From Algoriphagus aestuariicola (GTDB taxonomy: Bacteria > Bacteroidota > Bacteroidia > Cytophagales > Cyclobacteriaceae): a stretch of 64,000 bases of DNA. Shown here one piece after another: positions 17,901 to 27,166 of this stretch. A program made the translations under genes and the position numbers. The first letter of the stretch is position 1; every line of letters starts with the position of its first letter. The notes under the pieces are model-generated. The model searched no databases. It had not been told where the DNA came from and worked only from the letters and a program-made list of their open reading frames with translations. The stretch lies in NCBI RefSeq assembly GCF_017254835.1, contig NZ_JAFKCW010000003.1:558001-622000 (forward strand), written 5' to 3'.

Positions 17901-18557
17901 CTAAGAATTGCTTGCGACCTGCGATGCCGCCAAATCCAGGACCCTTTCGTATTCTTCCTTGCCGGCAGGGGTAAGGTAAGGCAGGATGGTATTCCAGACC
18001 AGGCGCACCATCTCGCCTTTTTGCTGGAACTTGTAGGGAGAAATGACCTCCAACTGGGAGAGCCAGAATGTGATGACCATGCGGATGGTATGGAGGATAC
18101 GCTCCATCACGTCCTCCTCGGGGAAACTGACAAAGCCATCCCTCAAAAACTCTTCAAACAACTGCTGGGACTGCTGTTTTCTCAGGATCAGGGTTTCCTG
18201 GATCTTTTTGTTCACCAGAGGAAAAGACCGGCTGATCTCCAGTACATCCAGATTGAAAAAACGGTAGCGGTACTGGAATTCCTCCAGCTCAGATATCATC
18301 CGGTGGAAATGTTCAAAAGAAGAAGTGTGCGGCTTTCTGGTGCCATAGGATTCGGACGCTTCCAGCCTCATCTTCTCATAGATGGCCAAAATCAGGTCTT
18401 CTTTGGTATGGTAGTGGTAGTCCAAATTCCCGTGACTGATCCCCATTTCAGCAGCGATGTGGCGACTCGTGATGCCTTGAACTCCAGCCTCATTAAACAT
18501 CCGGATTGCGACGGAAAGAATCTTGTCTTTGGTTTTTGGTTTATTTGGCTTTGTCAT
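17901..18557 (-). CDS. TetR/AcrR family transcriptional regulator
   Basis: The 218-residue protein has an N-terminal TetR helix-turn-helix: KDKILSVAIRMFNEAGVQGITSRHIA, then GISHGNLDYHYHTKEDLILAIYEKM, at about 9-60. An all-helical ligand domain follows, rich in aromatic and charged residues. Such proteins usually repress a nearby operon and release DNA when they bind a small ligand. It lies between the two-sulfatase run and the SusD/SusC pair, the only regulator recognised inside the carbohydrate region. A role in controlling the locus is inferred from position. The ligand is unknown; the closest family look is the Bacteroidota TetR group with a YHYHxKE motif. Confidence 0.9.
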   Translation of the reverse strand: MTKPNKPKTKDKILSVAIRMFNEAGVQGITSRHIAAEMGISHGNLDYHYHTKEDLILAIYEKMRLEASESYGTRKPHTSSFEHFHRMISELEEFQYRYRFFNLDVLEISRSFPLVNKKIQETLILRKQQSQQLFEEFLRDGFVSFPEEDVMERILHTIRMVITFWLSQLEVISPYKFQQKGEMVRLVWNTILPYLTPAGKEEYERVLDLAASQVASNS

Positions 18558-18636
18558 TTGTCAATAATTGAGAAATCACCTTTGAAATTAATGGGATTAA
18601 AATCAAGTAGAAGCCAAGTACACATTTTTTTAGGTT

Positions 18637-18668
18637 AAAAAAAAAGGCTAGTCTCGAAAGACTAGCCT
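18637..18668 (-). terminator. Rho-independent terminator of the first SusC/SusD operon
   Basis: On the minus strand a perfect 10-bp stem (18659-18668 with 18645-18654, four-base loop) is followed directly by nine T residues (18637-18645 as A on the plus strand). It lies about 50 bases after the susD stop. Confidence 0.9.
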
Positions 18669-18718
18669 GGGTATTGGTATGGATCTAGAGTTAATCCTCG
18701 ATTAATCGATCCGGTTAA

Positions 18719-20434
18719 TTACCAGTTCGGGTTCTGAGTCAAAGCAGGATTCAAGACCAGCTCATCCGATGGGATTGAGGTCAGATAGTCTTGATCTTTT
18801 CTAAATCCATAGCCCGCTGGCATCTGGGTTTGAAAATAATCGATACGGCCATCTTCGGAGAGCTTGGGCGTGAAGCCAGGAAACTCCGCAGGATCGAATG
18901 GATAGCCCAGCGGTCTTTTGCCGGTCACAAGTTTATGTGCAGCCCATCGCTTGAAATCATCCGACCGGTGACCTTCTAGTGCAAGCTCCACTCTTCTTTC
19001 GTTTCTGATCGCATAGAGCGCATCGTCTATGGTATAGCCATAGTCAACAAGGTTGTCCCCATACTCGGCTTGTGGAATGACCGTAAAATTGGGCATACCC
19101 ACCCGAGCTCTCAGGGGGTTCAATGCCTCAAAAGCAATGGTTCCGTCCAGTTCATATTTCGCTTCGGCGTAGTTGAGCAGTACTTCCGCGTACCGGAAGT
19201 AGATTCTTCCTGTCTGGCTTAGCCCACCAAAGTCAGCTCCAGCGGCAGTAGAGTAAGGGTTTGAAAATTTTTTCACTTGAAATCCAGTCGCGGCAAGCTC
19301 CTCGGAGCCACCGTTGAGAAAAGGCTTACTGAAAGTAGTGCCTGAGCTTGCTACACGGAGATCGCCGGGTATCCACACGGTAGCAGAGAGTCGCGGATCG
19401 CAATCGGCTGCGATCTTGGCCAAAAACGCATTTCCCTTGGCTGATTTGGCCAACTCGGTGAAGTTGTATGGCATCCCATCTTTTCCCAGATAAGAGGAAA
19501 CCAATGACCAGGTCAAAGACATATCTCGGGTCCGTCGTGTGGTGTAGAACTGCAATTCGTGCCCCATTTGCTCAGATGTGCTTGCAATCTTGTAGAAGAG
19601 TACTTCATTGACCGAAGACATATTGTCCAAGCCAAACAGGGTATAATAGTCAGAAGCAGGCTTGCCTGTGGAATAGAGTCCCTTGGTATAGCTGCCGGTG
19701 ATCAGCTGCTGAGAGGCATCCACTGCGAGTTGAAAATACTTCTTGGGGTCAGCACCGGAAGTACCAAAGGCAGTACCTGCGTGGTATTTCTGCCAAGATC
19801 CTTCATAGAGCGCTACTTGAGATTTAAAAGCCAATACGGCTTCTTTGTTAATTTTCGCATTCCCAGTCTGCGCTCTCGCACCCACATATTGAAATGCCTT
19901 GTCCAGCTCCGCGATGATAAAATCTGCAACGGCCGTCCTGGAATCTCGGCCTTTGTATAGGTCCTCGTCTCCTGGGAAAAGCTCATGCTCGTAGATCGGA
20001 GCATCCCCATAGGTCTGAAGCATCTCGTAGTAAAACCAGGCTCTGAAGAAATGAGCTTCTCCCAAAAACTGGGCATACTGACTCACATCTGCCTGCACAT
20101 TGTCCAAGTTGTCAAAAAGGATGTTGATGCTTCGGATGTTTGCCCATTCCGTGGTCCACTGTCCATTTCGCGGAGCACGGGTACCGTGCATGACCGAATT
20201 GGGGATCGCCACGATTAGATTGTCAGAGTTGTCGTCCTGTAGGGGAAGATTGGCCGAACCGTGAACTGGGAGGCTAGCATAGTACTTCTTGACGTAGTTC
20301 TCGATGTCGTTAGAAGTCTTGAAGTAGTCGTTGACGGAAATCTGGTCTTCAGGGGAGTTGTCTATAAAGCCTTCGCAGGATACAGCTCCAAAAAGAACCG
20401 CTAACAACCCGAGCTTAAATATGGATTTTTTCAT
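18719..20434 (-). CDS. RagB/SusD family nutrient-binding outer membrane lipoprotein (pair 1)
   Basis: SusD-like proteins are surface lipoproteins that cap their partner SusC porin and bind glycan. The 571-residue protein has a lipoprotein signal (AVLFGAVSC), a SusD-type N-terminal TPR region (FFRAWFYYEMLQTYGDAPIY, family core) and a long C-terminal region with the conserved YFRYAEVLLNYAEAKYEL and IRNERRVELALEGHRSDDFKRW segments. The length fits the family. It starts 20 bases after the susC stop in the same operon and is followed by a terminator. The substrate is inferred only from neighbours. Confidence 0.94.
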   Translation of the reverse strand: MKKSIFKLGLLAVLFGAVSCEGFIDNSPEDQISVNDYFKTSNDIENYVKKYYASLPVHGSANLPLQDDNSDNLIVAIPNSVMHGTRAPRNGQWTTEWANIRSINILFDNLDNVQADVSQYAQFLGEAHFFRAWFYYEMLQTYGDAPIYEHELFPGDEDLYKGRDSRTAVADFIIAELDKAFQYVGARAQTGNAKINKEAVLAFKSQVALYEGSWQKYHAGTAFGTSGADPKKYFQLAVDASQQLITGSYTKGLYSTGKPASDYYTLFGLDNMSSVNEVLFYKIASTSEQMGHELQFYTTRRTRDMSLTWSLVSSYLGKDGMPYNFTELAKSAKGNAFLAKIAADCDPRLSATVWIPGDLRVASSGTTFSKPFLNGGSEELAATGFQVKKFSNPYSTAAGADFGGLSQTGRIYFRYAEVLLNYAEAKYELDGTIAFEALNPLRARVGMPNFTVIPQAEYGDNLVDYGYTIDDALYAIRNERRVELALEGHRSDDFKRWAAHKLVTGKRPLGYPFDPAEFPGFTPKLSEDGRIDYFQTQMPAGYGFRKDQDYLTSIPSDELVLNPALTQNPNW

Positions 20435-20454
20435 AGTCGTCTAAAATTGATGGG

Positions 20455-23400
20455 TTAATAGGATACCTGAAGTCCAAAGGTCAACATTCGGTCAGCACCA
20501 TAGGTTTTTCCGATACCCCAAGAGCTAGAGACCGCAACCGGGTCGATACCAGGGGATAGACTACTGAAAGTCAGGAGATTTTCTCCTGAAAAATACATGC
20601 GGAGATTGCTCAAGTGCATTTTGGTGAGGAGGGGATCAGGAAGCGTATACCCGACCTGCAGGTTTTGGATCCTCATATAGGCACCACTTTGAAGATAGCG
20701 GGTACTGGTCAATCTGTTTTTTGCGTTCTCATTATTGTTGAGATACGGTCTTGGGAAATAAGCATCCAAATTAATATTGGCATCTCCCTCATACAAGCCA
20801 GTATAGGTGTCACCCGGCGTATCCCGGAAGTAATCCAAATGCTCTGGGAAGAGTGAAGTTTGATTGCCTGTTCTAAAGCCCCAGAAGATGTTTTGGTTTT
20901 CGTCAAACCACAGATCGCGCTTGCCTACACCCCTAATGATCATTGAAAGGTCAAAACCCTTATAGCCTGCATTTAGGTTTAGACCATATTGATAGCGGGG
21001 AGTGCTGTTACCGATGATTCGCAAATCTCCATGGTCTTCCAGCGTATTGGTGCCGTTGTCTACTTTGCCGTCTCCATTGACGTCGATGTATTTCACGTCA
21101 CCAGGTCTCCAAGCCAAGCCAGTGATGTCTCTCAGATCCACTTCGGAAGTATAGGTATCCACTTCTTCTTGGGTTCTGTAGAGATCATGCGCGGTATAGC
21201 CCCAGATTTCGCCCTGTTCTCTTCCCTCGTACCAAGTAGAAAGCACTCCGGTCGGGTTGAGGTATTTGGTGATGTGGGACCTGCTATCGTACATATTGAC
21301 TCCGAGTGTGAAAAAGAGTCCATTATCAAAGGTTTGATTCCAAGTAATAGTACCTTCCCAACCCCTTGTTCTAAGTGATGCATTATTTGACTGGGGGACA
21401 GTAGAGCCCAAAACGCCCGGAGCAGGATCCACTGGACCGATCATATCCAGCGTGGTACGCTCAAACCAGTCGAAAACCAGCTTAAGTCTTCTATCCAAGA
21501 AACTCGCATCCAAGCCAATATCCGTAGAACGTGCCGTCTCCCAGGTCAGATCCGGACTGATCAGTGCCGGAGTACCCGCAAAGCCGATAGGTCTCGTACC
21601 ATTTGGAGTGAAAATCCAGTTCACGGCGTTACCGGACAAGGGGATAAGGGACAAATCCTGATAGGGATCTACGTTTTGGTTGCCCAGCTCACCCCAAGAT
21701 CCTCTAATCTTCAAAGTGTTGACCGCTTTGCTGATAGGCTGCCAAAAGCCCTCTTTGTCCAGATTCCAACCCGCAGAGAAAGACGGGAAAAAACCCCATC
21801 TCTTACCATCTCGGAATCGGGAAGTCCCATCGTATCTACCGTTTAGCTCGATCAGGTACTTGTCGTTGTAGTCGTAGTTGAATCGGCCAAAATAGCCCTG
21901 TGTGCTGATCGTGAGCAGCTGCTCTGTCATCTGGATTTCTCCATCGGCGGTGTTCAATGAAGGCACGTCAGGCACAAGTAGGTTCGTTCTGAATCCGCTC
22001 AAGCTACGGGTTTGGAATTTCTCAAATTGGGTACCCCCCATCACTCGGAAGTTGTTTTTCTCACCAGCTTTGAATTCATACGAGCTATAAATGTTGGAAG
22101 TCCAGTATGGATTGCTGTAATGTGTCCTTCTGGTGTTGCTCGGGACGGTGTTTCCATTTGCCAAGAGACTACCGTTGACCAAGTGATCATAGACAGTCAA
22201 TTCATTGCTTTGGTAGAATTGATCCACGTTTCTCATCGCGAAGTCGGCATGGATGCTCCAGCCTTCGATAGGACGGATATCGGTGGCAAAGTTGTGCCAG
22301 TTTTCCACCGTCTCTGTCACGTCCGTACCTGCGTCGTTTACCCAAGGAATCTTCGACTGGATCATGATGTTACCAAATCCGTCGTACAAGGCATTGGTAG
22401 GCATGGTCCGGGCGATTTGGTGAAAGATCAAATCATAACTTCCCTGTCTGTCCATGTTGGGAATCTCTCTCGCCTGCTTTGAAAAGCGTGGCTGATAAGT
22501 GAAATCCCACTTGTCGGTGATCATGGTCGTGATTTTACCCATGATGTTGTATCGGTCAAAGGTATCCGTGCCATAGTTCAACACGCCCGACTGGCCATAC
22601 AGCCCAGCAGAGAAGTAGTAAGATGTTCGATCCGAACCTCCTGAGATACTCAGGTCATGCTTCTGGATGAAGCCTGTTCCAAAATATTCGTCAAACCAAT
22701 CTCTGTTGCCATTCCCATTCTGGTCAAATCCCCATTGGTTAAGGTTGTTTGGATTAGGAGTAGTCTCAAAGTGCGTCGCATCCGCAGGAAAATTTGCATT
22801 GCCGCGGATAAAGTCGTAGTCGCCCCGCTGATAGGCCAAGATATTGTCTATCGTCCTATTTGCGAAAAATCGTCCCCCGGCACCAAAGACCCCGGCTTCA
22901 TTCACCGCTTTGGCATGGTCGTAGGAATTGAGCATTTGGGGAAGATTGGTTGGGCTTGACGAGCCCACGCTGCCTGAATAGCTGGCGGTAAGCTTACCTT
23001 TTCCTTTTTTGGTCGTGATTACGATCACGCCGTAGGGCGCTCTAGCTCCGAAAATAGCGGAAGCAGCCGCATCCTTCAATACCGAGATCGACTCAATATC
23101 GTTGGGATTCAGCCGGTTCATGTCTCCCGGTATTCCGTCAATGACCACATAGGGCTCTCCTCCATTAAGCGAGCCCATGCCCCGGATCTGAATGTTCATA
23201 TTGGCACCCGGCTCGAAACCATTGTTTCCCACACTGAAGGTCAAGCCTGGGGAGGTTCCTTGGAGAAGTTGTGAGACGGAGGGAGAAGGGCGATCAGCAA
23301 TCGTTTTCCCATCCACCACGTCGACGGCACCGGTAAGATTAGTCACTTTTTGGGTGCCGTAGCCTACCACCACTACTTCTTGCAAAGACGAGATGTCGGG

Positions 23401-23766
23401 ACCCATGGCCACGTTGATAGTTGTCTGATTGCCGACAAGGATCTCCTGACTGGCATATCCAACATAGCTGAACACCAAAATGGCATCAGTACTGGGCACC
23501 GTGATCGTGTATCTTCCGTCAGCGTCCGTGACAGTTCCACTCGTTCCACCTTTCAATATGACGGTAAGTCCCGGCAGCGGCAGTCCTTCTTCCTGATCAG
23601 TCACTACCCCTGAAACGGTGATGGTTGCGGCTTGCTGGGCCTCAACCCCCAAAAAGGAGCACAAGAAGACCAGAAGAAAAAAGCACGCCCTCATTCCCAA
23701 ATAGGGGGATGGTTTTCCGTTGAGGAAACTTGCTTTCCTCGGTAGCTTGCTAGTAAAGTTTTTCAT
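20455..23766 (-). CDS. SusC/RagA TonB-dependent outer membrane receptor (pair 1)
   Basis: The 1103-residue protein is a TonB-linked beta-barrel importer. A signal peptide covering roughly the first 43 residues is followed by a carboxypeptidase-like domain (VSGVVTDQEEGLPLPGLTV, about 50-130). The TonB box/plug begins EVVVVGYGTQKVTNLTGAV and includes the SusC signature IRGMGSLNGGEPYVVIDGIPG, then DAAASAIFGARAPYGVIVITTKKG. A 22-strand barrel ends in the aromatic beta-signal LTFGLQVSY. Pairing with SusD 20 bases downstream is the classic arrangement. The leader region upstream is unusually long (878 bases). Confidence 0.96.
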   Translation of the reverse strand: MKNFTSKLPRKASFLNGKPSPYLGMRACFFLLVFLCSFLGVEAQQAATITVSGVVTDQEEGLPLPGLTVILKGGTSGTVTDADGRYTITVPSTDAILVFSYVGYASQEILVGNQTTINVAMGPDISSLQEVVVVGYGTQKVTNLTGAVDVVDGKTIADRPSPSVSQLLQGTSPGLTFSVGNNGFEPGANMNIQIRGMGSLNGGEPYVVIDGIPGDMNRLNPNDIESISVLKDAAASAIFGARAPYGVIVITTKKGKGKLTASYSGSVGSSSPTNLPQMLNSYDHAKAVNEAGVFGAGGRFFANRTIDNILAYQRGDYDFIRGNANFPADATHFETTPNPNNLNQWGFDQNGNGNRDWFDEYFGTGFIQKHDLSISGGSDRTSYYFSAGLYGQSGVLNYGTDTFDRYNIMGKITTMITDKWDFTYQPRFSKQAREIPNMDRQGSYDLIFHQIARTMPTNALYDGFGNIMIQSKIPWVNDAGTDVTETVENWHNFATDIRPIEGWSIHADFAMRNVDQFYQSNELTVYDHLVNGSLLANGNTVPSNTRRTHYSNPYWTSNIYSSYEFKAGEKNNFRVMGGTQFEKFQTRSLSGFRTNLLVPDVPSLNTADGEIQMTEQLLTISTQGYFGRFNYDYNDKYLIELNGRYDGTSRFRDGKRWGFFPSFSAGWNLDKEGFWQPISKAVNTLKIRGSWGELGNQNVDPYQDLSLIPLSGNAVNWIFTPNGTRPIGFAGTPALISPDLTWETARSTDIGLDASFLDRRLKLVFDWFERTTLDMIGPVDPAPGVLGSTVPQSNNASLRTRGWEGTITWNQTFDNGLFFTLGVNMYDSRSHITKYLNPTGVLSTWYEGREQGEIWGYTAHDLYRTQEEVDTYTSEVDLRDITGLAWRPGDVKYIDVNGDGKVDNGTNTLEDHGDLRIIGNSTPRYQYGLNLNAGYKGFDLSMIIRGVGKRDLWFDENQNIFWGFRTGNQTSLFPEHLDYFRDTPGDTYTGLYEGDANINLDAYFPRPYLNNNENAKNRLTSTRYLQSGAYMRIQNLQVGYTLPDPLLTKMHLSNLRMYFSGENLLTFSSLSPGIDPVAVSSSWGIGKTYGADRMLTFGLQVSY

Positions 23767-24644
23767 GCAATGGCGTTTTATTAACTTAATTCTTTTCTAA
23801 AACCTTTCCCACATAAAGGAATTTTTAGAATAATGGCAGGAAGATATATAAAATAGTGCAATTGCTCTAAAAACTAGTCAAAAAATTTGACCATTTGGCC
23901 TATTTCTGTGTATAATTACTTGATTATGTGATGTATAAAATATCAAAAATCTTTATTGCAAATCACTAAACGACATCGTCCTCCTTGTTTCCACTGTTCT
24001 TTTTCTACCTGAATGCAAGCCACTTAGCCTTTCTTCCTACAGCAGGGTATCGGCTAGTTCAATACTCCCGGCTCACTGGGAGCTTTGCCAGTGAAAAGGT
24101 AAGGGTGGAAGCGATCTTAGGTCTTCCTGAGCCTCGACCAAAGGGAATTTGGATTGTGACCCAACTGCGGATAGTCAGATTGAATAACAGGAAGCACTCA
24201 CTTTCCCTAGTTCCGGCCGAGATCTTTTCCAAACAAATGCAGGCCTCCTAGATCAGGCGACCGGAATGCAAGGTTGCTGAAATCTGTCTTTTCAAACAGG
24301 TACCTCTGAAGTATATGCCTTGTCCCGGATCAGTTCGGATAAAATAGTCATAGGTGAATCCCTTCTCCGGGGGGAAAAATCTTACCAAAACACTTCGTCA
24401 GCGAAGCTCCGGCATCGATCGGAGAAAATTCCGATTTTGCCATGAACTGTCGCTTGGAAAGCAATCTCCCAGAAGCTGGAAAGCAGTAGAAAAAGTAGTC
24501 TTCCTCTCAGTTGGGCAATTCGGATTTCTTTCATGAGGCATTCATGTTAGGTAAAATTAAGAGCAGGGATAAGTCCTTTAATTTGACTACAGTTATAATT
24601 AAATACCAATTGGAAGCTTTCGGCCAAAGGATCGGCTAATAAGA
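23767..24644. other. 878-base intergenic region upstream of susC pair 1
   Basis: The stretch lies between the L-fuconate dehydratase stop and the susC start. The susC-proximal 200 bases are AT-rich and must hold the susCD promoter; I see no exact TTTG/TAnnTTTG pair. The remainder has more balanced base composition. It contains only short frames (the longest plus-strand one, 23985-24251, has no family character) and a small hairpin near 24417-24436. It could hold a small RNA, a decayed gene or a long leader, but I cannot identify one. Confidence 0.35.
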
Positions 24645-25886
24645 CTAGTCGTGTTGCAAAAGATCCGCACTCATTCCAGGCTCCTGGGGTGTCAGGTATT
24701 TCCCGTCCACTATCGTCACCGGAAACTTGAAATAATCCCGCAAATGCGGAATATGCTCCAGAAGTAAAGCCGGATGCCCAACGGAGATATGGTTGAACAA
24801 CACCAAGTGCTGGTGGATCTGCCCCATGTCTCCCACGTGTGGTACGACCGGTACATTCATTTTCTTGGACAAAAGGCTGATGAGGATAAACTCAGACACT
24901 CCGCCGACACGCACTGCGTCCACCTGATTGAAGGACATGCAGCCGGACTGGAGGAAGTTTTTGAAAATAATTTTGTTGGGTACATGTTCGCCAAGGGCAA
25001 GTGGCACATCGACCGCCTCAGCCAATCTGACGTGAGCCAAGACATCATCCGGATGGGTAGGCTCTTCGATCCAAAAGGGGTTGAGGTCTTTTAGTTGTTT
25101 ACAAATCTCAATCGCCTGCGGCAGCGTCCATTGCTGATTGGCGTCAAACATGAGCGTGGCGTCATCGCCGGCTGCCTCCCGAACGATGCGGGCCCGGCGA
25201 ATATCCCTTTCCGCGTTTTTGGAACCGACTTTGAGCTTCATCGCCGTGAATCCTTGCTCCATGGCTTCCTGCACATTGCGCAGTACCTGCGCATCGGAGT
25301 AGTTAAACCAACCTACCGAGGTGTCATAACCCGGATAGCCTGTCTGCACGATAAGCTCCCGCTCCAGACGGGTTTCTTTTTGGCTCTGTAGGAGTTGCAT
25401 CGCCTCGGATCGGGTCAGGATATCTTCGTAATAGGAAAAATCCAAGGTATTAACGAGAGCCTCTGGACTCAGGTCCGTTAAGAGTTTCCACAATGGCATT
25501 TCCTCGACTTTTGCCCAGAGGTCGTAGCAAGCGTTGACCACGGCAGCAAGAGCAAGCTGCACTACACCCTTGTGGGGGCCCAGCCAGCGGAAGTTTGGAT
25601 CATCGGCCATCTTCTTATAGACCGAGCCGAAGTCCGCCATGAGTTCATGGATTTCCCGCCCTTCTATATGCTTGACGAGGTAGTCGATGGCATCACAAAC
25701 TATCCGGTTTCCCGCTCCAAGTGTAAAAGCCAGGCCGATGCCTTCCAAAGTAGAGTTCGTTTGGAGTTTGCAGACGGCGTAGGCATAGACTGGATTGACA
25801 TGGACAGCGTCAGAGCCGGCACCGTTTTTCAGGTCAAAACGCATGTCACTAGACAGCCCTCTTTTGATTACCAGTATTTTTCTCAT
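24645..25886 (-). CDS. fucD: L-fuconate dehydratase (enolase superfamily)
   Basis: The enzyme converts L-fuconate to 2-keto-3-deoxy-L-fuconate in the oxidative L-fucose pathway. The 413-residue protein resembles Xanthomonas FucD through most of its length. Matching landmarks include an N-terminal NPVYAYAV segment, WLGPHKGVVQLALAAVVNA, GYPGYDTSVGWFNYSD, the Lys-x-Lys motif KLKVG, and the metal ligands in MFDANQQW, WIEEPTHPDD and ALGEHVPNK. The catalytic His is in VPHVGDMG. The length is slightly below the usual 430-440 because the C-terminal tail is shorter. It is the last gene of a five-gene minus-strand run. Related L-rhamnonate or galactarate dehydratases are alternatives but match less well. 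Confidence 0.85.
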   Translation of the reverse strand: MRKILVIKRGLSSDMRFDLKNGAGSDAVHVNPVYAYAVCKLQTNSTLEGIGLAFTLGAGNRIVCDAIDYLVKHIEGREIHELMADFGSVYKKMADDPNFRWLGPHKGVVQLALAAVVNACYDLWAKVEEMPLWKLLTDLSPEALVNTLDFSYYEDILTRSEAMQLLQSQKETRLERELIVQTGYPGYDTSVGWFNYSDAQVLRNVQEAMEQGFTAMKLKVGSKNAERDIRRARIVREAAGDDATLMFDANQQWTLPQAIEICKQLKDLNPFWIEEPTHPDDVLAHVRLAEAVDVPLALGEHVPNKIIFKNFLQSGCMSFNQVDAVRVGGVSEFILISLLSKKMNVPVVPHVGDMGQIHQHLVLFNHISVGHPALLLEHIPHLRDYFKFPVTIVDGKYLTPQEPGMSADLLQHD

Positions 25887-25939
25887 TCTTGGTTAATAGG
25901 TTTTGTAGCAAGCGTCAGCGCTTGGTAGGATTTGATTGA

Positions 25940-27166
25940 TCAGTCTATTTTCAAGGGGATATGGACATTGAAAGAACTTCCGTCCTTTTTGCCATTGACA
26001 TTGTCCACCGAAGCCGCGGCGTAGAGGTAGCGTGGAAGGCCCTTTTTGTCCAGCAGGAGCTGAGGACGCTCGAATCGATTTAACTTCTGTTGCGATCCAT
26101 CGGCCAGGATGACTTCCGGCTTGAGAAACTGCGGATTTTCGCCCAGCTTCCAGTCGATCCCGTCTTCGGACTCCAGGATTGCCAAATCCTTGGGATTTCC
26201 TCCGGAGATCCTTCCGGTGAAGTCCTTAACCACGGCAAAAAAGCGTCCGTAGGCTTTGGAATACCAGACATAGGGATCCTCAGCGCTGGCAATTGAGCCA
26301 TCGGGCATCCTGACGTCGAAGATAAATTGGTCTTTGGCGACAAAAGGCCCGGTAGGTGTAGGCCCAGTGGCGACTCCATGCACGCCTTTCCAATTGGGTT
26401 CATAGATATTGCCCTTGAAAAAAAGCATGTATTCCCCCGTATTCGGATTGTAGTCCACCGATGGGTTGACCACGATGAGATTGTCAGGCTTCACCTCGGT
26501 ACCCGGAGGGGAAGGAAGCAACACCTGATTGGCCTTGACCCGTGTGCGGGGACTCAGCAAAGGCTTGGAGGGTCTGTCAAATTTTCCGTCCAACAAATCC
26601 TGAAACGAAGAAAACTCCAATACCCCAATCTGCTGATTCTGCTGGACCCTTGTCCGTTTGTCAAGGTCAGGAGCCATTTTTTCACCGAGATCCCTACCAC
26701 CGATATAGTAGAGGTAGTACTTGTCACCAAACTTTTTCAGGTGCGGATTGTGTACGCCTTGAGCATCCCATGCCTCCGGATTTCCGTCGTAGCGGGCTCC
26801 TTTGAGAAAGATTTTTTGGAATTTAAAATCCCGATCGGGGTAATCGGATACCGCATACCCCAGCTTGCTCTCCAGCACCCATCCGTTGTTGAAAACATCC
26901 CTATCAGGACCGCTTTCCCAAAGGGAAAAAACCATGTGATACTTATCGTCGTCGCCTTGCACTACCGTTGCACCCCAGACGAAGTAGCCATCCAGCTTAA
27001 GCACCGAGGGGCCTTGGAGGTAATTGCTTTCTTCCGTGACAAGCTTTGCATCCACTGGCTTAGGCACCACACGAAGGACATTGTTGGGAACACTCGCGCC
27101 CATGCAGGCCAGCACAAGTGCTGTCAAAACGAGTTGAAGCGATATTTTGGTAGGGCGGAAGTTCAT
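25940..27166 (-). CDS. Beta-propeller glycoside hydrolase-like protein (GH43/GH117-type fold), exported
   Basis: The 408-residue protein has an N-terminal signal peptide (LQLVLTALVLACMGAS), with a Cys that could be a lipobox. The body has repeated Trp/Tyr-rich blades of the five-bladed propeller type. Examples are YFVWGATVVQGDDDKYHMVF, WDAQGVHNPHLKKFGDKYY, NPSVDYNPNTGEYMLFF and AEDPYVWYSKAYGRFFA. Conserved acidic residues recur at the blade starts, as in GH43, GH117 and similar retaining or inverting exo-glycosidases. It overlaps the upstream sulfatase gene by four bases (ATGA), so the two are translated together. The CAZy family cannot be set by eye. The place beside a sulfatase and L-fuconate dehydratase makes an exo-enzyme on sulfated fucose-containing chains a fair guess. 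Confidence 0.7.
   Translation of the reverse strand: MNFRPTKISLQLVLTALVLACMGASVPNNVLRVVPKPVDAKLVTEESNYLQGPSVLKLDGYFVWGATVVQGDDDKYHMVFSLWESGPDRDVFNNGWVLESKLGYAVSDYPDRDFKFQKIFLKGARYDGNPEAWDAQGVHNPHLKKFGDKYYLYYIGGRDLGEKMAPDLDKRTRVQQNQQIGVLEFSSFQDLLDGKFDRPSKPLLSPRTRVKANQVLLPSPPGTEVKPDNLIVVNPSVDYNPNTGEYMLFFKGNIYEPNWKGVHGVATGPTPTGPFVAKDQFIFDVRMPDGSIASAEDPYVWYSKAYGRFFAVVKDFTGRISGGNPKDLAILESEDGIDWKLGENPQFLKPEVILADGSQQKLNRFERPQLLLDKKGLPRYLYAAASVDNVNGKKDGSSFNVHIPLKID

Noticed and set aside
23985-24251. 88-codon plus-strand frame in the region upstream of susC
   Set aside because: No family resemblance, poor codon pattern, no ribosome-binding site or neighbouring gene on that strand.
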